9,608 nucleotides of DNA from an uncultured Selenomonadales bacterium (GTDB lineage Bacteria > Bacillota > Negativicutes > Selenomonadales > Selenomonadaceae): NCBI GenBank assembly GCA_937877655.1, contig CALFJC010000085.1, forward strand, positions 1 through 9,608, in the 5' to 3' direction. Under the pieces are notes generated by a model. The model had not been told where the DNA came from. It saw only the letters and a list, made by a program, of their open reading frames with translations, and searched no databases. Of the stretch, positions 5,733 through 9,608 are shown piece by piece. Made by a program: the position numbers and the translations under genes. The number at the start of each line of letters is the position of its first letter. Position 1 is the stretch's first letter.

Positions 5733-6878
5733 TCAGCCCGTGAATTCTTCGGGACGTTCGCTTGAAAATTTATGTTTCCACAAAAGGGCTTTAACGATTC
5801 TTTCTGCCGCGTGCCCGTCGCCGTAAGGACTTCGCGCCTCCGCCATTTTTTTGTACGCCGCCGCGTCCGTCAATAAAAGTTTCGCCGCATTGTAAACTTT
5901 TTCGCGATTGGTGCCGATTAATTTAACCGTGCCCGCCGCCAATGCTTCGGGACGCTCGGTTGTGTCGCGCAAAACCAAAACAGGTTTTCCCAGCGCGGGA
6001 GCTTCTTCCTGCACGCCGCCCGAATCACTCAAAATCAATGTCGCCCGATTCATCAAATTTGCGAACGGTTCATAATCAAGCGGGTCTGTCAAAAAAACTC
6101 TGTCCAAGCCGCCCAATTCCTCTTTGACGACTTCGCGGACTTTTGGATTTTTATGAACGGGGAAAATTATTTCAATGTCGGAAAATTCTTCAACCAAAGC
6201 TTTTAACGCCTTGTAAACTTGTCGGAGCGGCTCGCCCAAATTTTCTCGGCGATGCGTCGTGACAAGGATAATTTTTTTGTCGAAATTGATTCGCGAAAAC
6301 TCTTCGGGGAATTTAAAATCTGCGCGGACGGTTTTCAAAAGCGCGTCGATAACGGTATTGCCCGTGACAAAAATTTTTTCGGCGGGAACATTCTCGCGCA
6401 AAAGATTTTCTTTGGCGGTTTCCGTCGGAGCAAAATTCAAATCGGCAAGCGAGCCCGTCAAACGTCTGTTCATTTCTTCGGGATAAGGAGAAAATTTATT
6501 TCTTGTACGCAAGCCCGCCTCGACATGTCCGACTTCGATTTGATGATAAAAAGCCGCCAATGCTCCCGCAAAAGTCGTTGTAGTATCGCCGTGAACCAAA
6601 ATCACGTCGGGTTTTGCTTCCGTCAAAACTTTATTCAAGCCCAAAAGTGCGCGGCTTGTTATGTCGAAGAGCGTTTGTCCTTCCGACATGATATTTAAAT
6701 CGAAGTCGGGGCGAATGTCGAAAAGGCGGAGCACTTGATCCAACATTTCCCGATGTTGCGCCGTAACCGCGACAATCGATTCTATTTCGGAAAATTTTTT
6801 CAGCTCCAAAATCACGGGAGCCATTTTTATTGCTTCGGGACGCGTGCCGAATATCGACATGACTTTTAACTTTTTCAT
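5733..6878 (-). CDS. wecB: UDP-N-acetylglucosamine 2-epimerase (non-hydrolysing)
   Basis: This 381-residue cytosolic enzyme interconverts UDP-GlcNAc and UDP-ManNAc, providing ManNAc for surface polysaccharides. It is full length with all family signatures: FGTRPEAIKMAP (10-21, substrate-binding Arg13 and Lys18), HGDTTTT (96-102), HVEAGLRT (118-125), PYPEEMNRR (131-139), THRRENLGEP (208-217) and SDSGGVQEEAPALGKP (284-299), which binds the UDP phosphates. ATG at 6878 is preceded by AGAGGA with a 7-base gap; an in-frame TTG at 6884 overlaps this ribosome site and is rejected. It is downstream of wecA on the same strand with a 116 bp repeat-filled gap; no convincing promoter is seen in that gap, so co-transcription with wecA is likely. 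In Gram-positive relatives the same protein is called MnaA. Confidence 0.95.
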   Translation of the reverse strand: MKKLKVMSIFGTRPEAIKMAPVILELKKFSEIESIVAVTAQHREMLDQVLRLFDIRPDFDLNIMSEGQTLFDITSRALLGLNKVLTEAKPDVILVHGDTTTTFAGALAAFYHQIEVGHVEAGLRTRNKFSPYPEEMNRRLTGSLADLNFAPTETAKENLLRENVPAEKIFVTGNTVIDALLKTVRADFKFPEEFSRINFDKKIILVTTHRRENLGEPLRQVYKALKALVEEFSDIEIIFPVHKNPKVREVVKEELGGLDRVFLTDPLDYEPFANLMNRATLILSDSGGVQEEAPALGKPVLVLRDTTERPEALAAGTVKLIGTNREKVYNAAKLLLTDAAAYKKMAEARSPYGDGHAAERIVKALLWKHKFSSERPEEFTG

Positions 6879-6903
6879 TATCAATTCCTCTTTAGCTGAT
6901 AGC

Positions 6904-6959
6904 TTATAGGTTATAGGTTTTAGGTTATAGGTTTTAGGTTTTAGGTTATAGGTGTTAGG
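6904..6959. repeat. Heptamer short tandem repeat array (TTWTAGG) x8
   Basis: Eight head-to-tail 7-mers fill exactly 56 bp: TTATAGG, TTATAGG, TTTTAGG, TTATAGG, TTTTAGG, TTTTAGG, TTATAGG and TGTTAGG. They lie between wecB and wecA. They resemble the short heptamer repeats scattered in intergenic regions of some bacteria. No protein-binding role can be assigned. Confidence 0.9.
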
Positions 6960-6964
6960 CTTTT

Positions 6965-6996
6965 CATTCCTAATTCCTAATTCATAATTCCTAATT
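6965..6996. repeat. Dispersed 32 bp AT-rich repeat, copy 1
   Basis: It is built of ATTCCTA-type units (CATTCCTA, ATTCCTA, ATTCATA, ATTCCTA, ATT) and is identical base for base to 9445-9476. It reaches into the wecA stop codon (TAA at 6997-6995 on the minus strand), sharing two bases with it. Confidence 0.9.
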
Positions 6997-8059
6997 AATT
7001 TGCGGGGCGAGCGATGCCCAATTTTTTTACGCCGTAAATTATCGCGGCAATGACGACCAAAAGAATTATCACGGCGATTTGAGAGCTGACAGCCGTTAAA
7101 GCTATCGCGCTCAAGCCAAACAACGCGCTTATCACATACATTAACAAAACCGCTTGCCGTTGCGTAAATCCGACGCTTAAAAGTCTGTGGTGCAGATGTC
7201 CCTTGTCGGGTTTGAAAATCGGGACGCCGCCGCGCAGTCTTCTCACGATTGCAAAAGTTGTATCCAAAATCGGCAAGCCCAATGCAAAAATCGGAACGAT
7301 AAGCGCGATTGTCGCCACAGATTTTACCGCGCCCGTCACGGAAATTCCCGCGAGCATAAATCCCAAAAACATTGAGCCGGTATCGCCCATGAAAATTTTT
7401 GCGGGATGGAAATTGTATTTCAAAAAACCGACTGCCGCGCCTGCCAATGCCGCCGTCAAAACCGCGACCAAAATAAAATTCTGTTCAAGCGCGACGAGCA
7501 AAATTGTAAACGAAGCTATCGACGCCACGCCCGCCGCCAAGCCGTCCAGCCCGTCGATTAAATTTACCGTGTTCGTCAAGCCGACAAGCCAAAACATTGT
7601 TATCGGTATCGCAAGGTAGGGAGCAATGTAAGGTATCGGGAAATTGTCGAAGTAAATGTATTCGCCGAAAGGATCCGTTATGAAATCTATTCGCACGTCG
7701 AAGATTAAAACCAAAACTCCCGCCGCGCAGATTTGCCCCAAGAGTTTTATTTTGGCGGGAAGATTTTTATAATCGTCGACAAGACCGAGCGCGACAATCA
7801 AAGTGCCCGAAACAATCAGCCCGACAGTTTCTTTTATCATTTCGTCATTGAGCCCGAATTTTATTGCGACAAAAATTATCGCCGCCATGAAGCCCGCGTA
7901 AATTCCGAGCCCGCCGATTCGCGGCACAGGTTTTTTATGAACTTTTCGAGCGTTTGGAGCATCCATCGCGCCCGTTTTTTTCGCCAACAAAATTACAAAC
8001 GGCATAACGACGAGCGAGACAATCAGCGCAACCGCGAATGCCCAAAAATATATCGGCAT
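6995..8059 (-). CDS. wecA: Undecaprenyl-phosphate GlcNAc-1-phosphate transferase (WecA/TagO family)
   Basis: This 354-residue polytopic membrane enzyme transfers GlcNAc-1-phosphate from UDP-GlcNAc to undecaprenyl phosphate, the first step of O-antigen, teichoic-acid or related polysaccharide synthesis. Hydrophobic segments run throughout, starting at residue 3. Family motifs are ARKVHKKPVPRIGG (37-50), VDDYKNLP (94-101, catalytic/Mg Asp pair), NLIDGLDGLAAG (166-177), MGDTGSMFLGF (224-234) and GHLHHRLL (287-294, the WecA-type His motif). ATG 8059 is favoured because it aligns with the usual family N-terminus and follows AGGA by 11 bases; TTG 8080 in the same frame would add seven residues. The pairing with wecB suggests a GlcNAc/ManNAc polymer. 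The first roughly 50 codons and the leader are part of a 195 bp tandem repeat extending upstream. Confidence 0.92.
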   Translation of the reverse strand: MPIYFWAFAVALIVSLVVMPFVILLAKKTGAMDAPNARKVHKKPVPRIGGLGIYAGFMAAIIFVAIKFGLNDEMIKETVGLIVSGTLIVALGLVDDYKNLPAKIKLLGQICAAGVLVLIFDVRIDFITDPFGEYIYFDNFPIPYIAPYLAIPITMFWLVGLTNTVNLIDGLDGLAAGVASIASFTILLVALEQNFILVAVLTAALAGAAVGFLKYNFHPAKIFMGDTGSMFLGFMLAGISVTGAVKSVATIALIVPIFALGLPILDTTFAIVRRLRGGVPIFKPDKGHLHHRLLSVGFTQRQAVLLMYVISALFGLSAIALTAVSSQIAVIILLVVIAAIIYGVKKLGIARPAN

Positions 8060-8411
8060 TAAATCAACCGTCCTGTTCAAATTTATTTATCAAAAATTTT
8101 ACGCGCCGCCGATTCGCGGCACAGGTTTTTTATGAACTTTTCGAGCGTTGGGAGCATCCATCGCGCCCGTTTTTTTCGCCAACAAAATTACAAACGGCAT
8201 AACGACGAGCGAGACAATCAGCGCAACCGCGAATGCCCAAAAATATATCGGCATTAAATCAACCGTCCTGTTCAAATTTATTTATCAAAAATTTTACGCG
8301 CCGCCGATTCGCGGCACAGGTTTTTTATGAACTTTTCGAGCGTTGAGAGCATCCGGCGCGCCCGTTTTTTTTCCGACAATGTTCTGTTCAATTTATTTGC
8401 AAGAAATTTTA
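7911..8411 (-). repeat. 195 bp tandem repeat of the wecA 5' end (2 units plus a degenerate third)
   Basis: Unit A (7911-8105) covers the wecA leader, start and first codons up to PRIGG. Unit B (8106-8300) matches it with one difference that I can find (T7955 to G8150, synonymous CCA/CCC). Unit C (8301-8411) keeps the two ends of the unit, around KVHKKPVPRIGG and the leader GTTCAA...TTTATTT...AAATTTTA, but lacks most of the middle and has several substitutions. The 3' edge of each unit on the plus strand falls at ATTTTACGCG, the region that in unit C forms the wecA -10 box. Confidence 0.95.
8099..8254 (-). pseudogene. Truncated wecA 5' copy (51-codon ORF)
   Basis: Unit B of the tandem repeat contains the same start region as wecA, shifted by 195 bp. 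The frame reads MPIYFWAFAVALIV onward to KPVPRIGG, then Ala and TAA. It holds one membrane helix and the cytoplasmic ARKVHKKPVPRIGG segment, but none of the catalytic Asp or His motifs, so it cannot be a transferase. It has the same ribosome site as wecA and lies in the predicted wecA leader, so a short membrane peptide could be made; there is no evidence for a function. Confidence 0.75.
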
Positions 8412-8434
8412 CAACAGCGGCTAAAACTCGTCAA
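8406..8434 (-). promoter_or_regulatory. Promoter for wecA-wecB
   Basis: On the minus strand TTGACG (8434-8429), a 17 bp spacer and TAAAAT (8411-8406) form a good sigma-A promoter. It predicts an unusually long leader of about 340 nt before the wecA start, holding the degenerate unit C and the truncated copy in unit B. Units A and B repeat the TAAAAT but have no -35 at the right distance (TGTGCC), so this is the only complete promoter of the array. Confidence 0.6.
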
Positions 8435-8463
8435 TCGCGGCTTAACAAAATTTTAACAAAACA

Positions 8464-8492
8464 TTGCGGCGCGAAAGTTTTTTGTGTACAAT
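8464..8492 (+). promoter_or_regulatory. Promoter for rph, divergent from the wecA promoter
   Basis: TTGCGG (8464-8469), a 17 bp spacer and TACAAT (8487-8492) precede rph by 40 bp. The -35 is only half-consensus. Its -35 lies 29 bp from the -35 of the divergent wecA promoter. No regulator site is recognised between them, only a direct repeat of TTAACAAAA. Confidence 0.5.
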
Positions 8493-8532
8493 GTAACAGT
8501 TATTTCATAAATTGCAATGGCGAGGTGATAAA

Positions 8533-9270
8533 TTGAGAAAAGACAGGCGGCGGGCAGACGAAATGCGCGAAGTTTTCTTGGAACGGCGGGCGCAAAAATT
8601 TCCTGCGGGCTCGGCACTGATTGAGGTTGGGAATACAAAAGTTCTCTGCGCGGCGACGATTGAAGATCATGTTCCGACATTTTTAAAGGGAACGGGCACG
8701 GGTTGGCTCAATGCGGAATATTCCATGTTGCCGGGCTCGACGGCGTTGAGAAGTTCTCGCGAAAGATCTAAAATCAGCGGGCGAACAATGGAAATTCAGC
8801 GGCTGATTGGTCGTGCTCTCCGCGCAGTGACGGATTTATCGGCTATCGGCGAGAGGACGATAATGATTGACTGCGACGTTTTGCAGGCGGACGGCGGCAC
8901 ACGCACGGCGTCGATAACGGGGGCATTTGTTGCGTTGGTCGAGGCTTGCGAGACGATTTACAAAGTCGGCGGCGTTTTTCCCGTGAAAGATTTTGTCGCG
9001 GCAATTTCGGCGGGCATTTCTCAAGACGAAGAAAAAATTTTGGATTTATGTTACGAAGAAGATTCGACGGCGGCGGCTGATTGCAACGTTGTCATGACGG
9101 GCGCGGGAGAACTTGTCGAAGTTCAGATAACCGCCGAAAAAAAACCTTTTACCCGCTCGCAACTCAATGAACTTTTGGATTTGTCGCGGCGCGGCATTGA
9201 GGAATTAATTTCATTGCAAAAAGATGCTTTGGGCAGAGAATTGGTTTGGCGCGTCGGACGAGTCGGCTGA
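8533..9270 (+). CDS. rph: Ribonuclease PH
   Basis: This 245-residue phosphorolytic 3'-5' exoribonuclease trims the 3' ends of tRNA precursors using phosphate and acts as a hexamer. The length is normal. Visible signatures are GNTKVLCAATIED (33-45), GWLNAEYSMLPGST (57-70), SGRTMEIQRLIGRALRAV (82-99), the phosphate-binding GGTRTASITGAF (121-132), and DSTAAADCNVVMTG (177-190) with the acidic pair Asp177/Asp183. Start TTG 8533 is chosen because GAGGTGAT (8522-8529) sits just upstream and MRKDRRRADEMREV aligns with the family N-terminus; a TTG at 8512 lies before the ribosome site. Two spots depart from the usual consensus: RKDRR where RxDGR is common, and VQITAEKKPF where VQGTAEGxPF is common. 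The gene is followed by rdgB, a frequent pairing in Firmicutes. Confidence 0.95.
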   Translation: MRKDRRRADEMREVFLERRAQKFPAGSALIEVGNTKVLCAATIEDHVPTFLKGTGTGWLNAEYSMLPGSTALRSSRERSKISGRTMEIQRLIGRALRAVTDLSAIGERTIMIDCDVLQADGGTRTASITGAFVALVEACETIYKVGGVFPVKDFVAAISAGISQDEEKILDLCYEEDSTAAADCNVVMTGAGELVEVQITAEKKPFTRSQLNELLDLSRRGIEELISLQKDALGRELVWRVGRVG

Positions 9271-9326
9271 AAAATTTTTAACCGTTACCAAAGATTTTGA
9301 AACGATTTAAATGGGGAGGAGAAGAT

Positions 9327-9467
9327 TTGAAAAAAATTGTGCTTGCGTCGAAGAACTTGGATAAAGTCAGAGAAATGCGCCTCGCCCTGCAAGATTTACC
9401 CGTTGAAATTTTATCGCTCGCCGATTTTGCCGAAGCTCGTCTGCCATTCCTAATTCCTAATTCATAA
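9327..9467 (+). pseudogene. rdgB: Truncated rdgB 5' copy (46 codons)
   Basis: TTG 9327 follows GGAGGAG by 5 bases. The first 36 codons equal the start of the downstream rdgB (MKKIVLASKNLDKVREMRLA and onward to DFAEA), including the Ser-Lys-Asn-x-x-Lys nucleotide-binding start. After EARLP the frame enters the AT-rich repeat and stops at TAA 9465-9467. Without the metal and nucleotide sites further along, the product cannot be an active pyrophosphatase. It has an intact ribosome site, so a 46-residue peptide could be translated. Confidence 0.85.
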
Positions 9468-9476
9468 TTCCTAATT
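9445..9476. repeat. Dispersed 32 bp AT-rich repeat, copy 2
   Basis: It is identical and in the same orientation to 6965-6996, in units of ATTCCTA and ATTCATA. It sits exactly where the truncated rdgB copy ends and supplies its stop codon. Confidence 0.92.
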
Positions 9477-9500
9477 GCCTTTCAGAGGGGAGGAGAAGAT

Positions 9501-9608
9501 TTGAAAAAAATTGTGCTTGCGTCGAAGAATTTGGATAAAGTCAGAGAAATGCGCCTCGCCCTGCAAGATTTACCCGTTGAAATTTTATCGCTCGCCGATT
9601 TTGCCGAA
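9501..9608 (+). CDS. rdgB: XTP/dITP diphosphatase (RdgB/HAM1 family), 5' part
   Basis: The first 36 codons of a house-cleaning pyrophosphatase that hydrolyses non-canonical purine nucleoside triphosphates (dITP, XTP) to the monophosphate; the gene continues past the window end. IVLASKNLDKVREM is the family's N-terminal signature (S/T-x-N-x-x-K-x-x-E). TTG 9501 follows GGAGGAG by 5 bases. It lies downstream of rph on the same strand. Whether this copy is complete cannot be seen here; the start sequence is intact and no stop occurs before the edge. Confidence 0.85.
   Translation, partial: MKKIVLASKNLDKVREMRLALQDLPVEILSLADFAE

Larger units (their letters stand above)
9313..9608 (+). repeat. Tandem duplication of the rdgB 5' end (offset 174 bp)
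   Basis: From GGGGAGGAGAAG at 9313 and again at 9487 the sequence repeats at a constant offset of 174 bp, with one difference visible (AAC versus AAT, synonymous Asn10). Copy 2 runs off the window at 9608, so copy 1 can be compared only to 9434. About 50 bp of other DNA, including the 32 bp AT-rich repeat, separates the copies. Confidence 0.95.

Noticed and set aside
5733..5760. Terminator at the wecB end (CCCG/CGGG hairpin on the minus strand)
   Set aside because: Only a four-base stem with a nine-base loop and a poor T-run after it; not convincing.
7203..7619. 138-codon plus-strand frame inside wecA
   Set aside because: It lies opposite conserved WecA motifs (DGLDGL, GDTGS) and has no family signal of its own.
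9445..9476. Insertion sequence interrupting rdgB
   Set aside because: The interrupting DNA is only about 50 bp, has no transposase or clear terminal inverted repeats, and the gene start is duplicated on the far side, unlike a simple insertion.

Overview
The window looks like a chromosomal segment of a diderm (outer-membrane) Firmicute, most likely a Negativicutes/Selenomonadales-type bacterium. A TolC-type outer-membrane channel, a MacA/HlyD-type periplasmic adaptor and an RTX-like protein imply an outer membrane. The rph-rdgB gene order, strong AAGGAG ribosome sites, frequent TTG starts and the U73 discriminator of tRNA-Thr are Firmicute-like. This placement is inference; no 16S or marker tree can be made here.

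Layout. (1) 1-3911, plus strand: the tail of an unidentified gene and a terminator, then a strong promoter and a tight run of tatA, a TolC-family channel, an ADP-ribosylglycohydrolase and a MacA-like adaptor, closed by a terminator. The tatA and tolC-like genes overlap by 122 bp in different frames. The 3' end of the tolC-like gene is repeated in tandem as a frameshifted copy just before the glycohydrolase gene. (2) 3925-5474, minus strand: a 495-residue RTX-like protein with a long nonapeptide block. Its promoter has a perfect TTGACA, a GATAAT -10 and a G10 homopolymer in the spacer, which is the architecture of a phase-variable promoter. Near-identical terminator hairpins bracket the gene, one 3' and two 5'. 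(3) 5599-5723, minus strand: tRNA-Thr(CGU) with its own consensus-quality promoter. (4) 5733-8434, minus strand: wecB and wecA, which supply UDP-ManNAc and lipid-linked GlcNAc for a surface polysaccharide. They are separated by a heptamer array and an AT-rich repeat. Upstream of wecA its 5' end is tandemly repeated (195 bp unit, two near-perfect units plus a degenerate third). (5) 8464-9608, plus strand: rph, transcribed divergently from wecA, then a truncated rdgB 5' copy, a second copy of the AT-rich repeat, and a fresh rdgB start that runs off the window.

The most notable signals are the poly-G promoter of the RTX-like gene and the recurrence, at three separate loci in under 10 kb, of partial tandem duplications of gene ends (tolC-like 3' end, wecA 5' end, rdgB 5' end). 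The genes are mostly concerned with the cell envelope: Tat export, an efflux or secretion channel and adaptor, a repeat-rich surface or secreted protein, and polysaccharide priming. No ABC transporter subunit or TatC lies in the window, so the transport systems are incomplete here.
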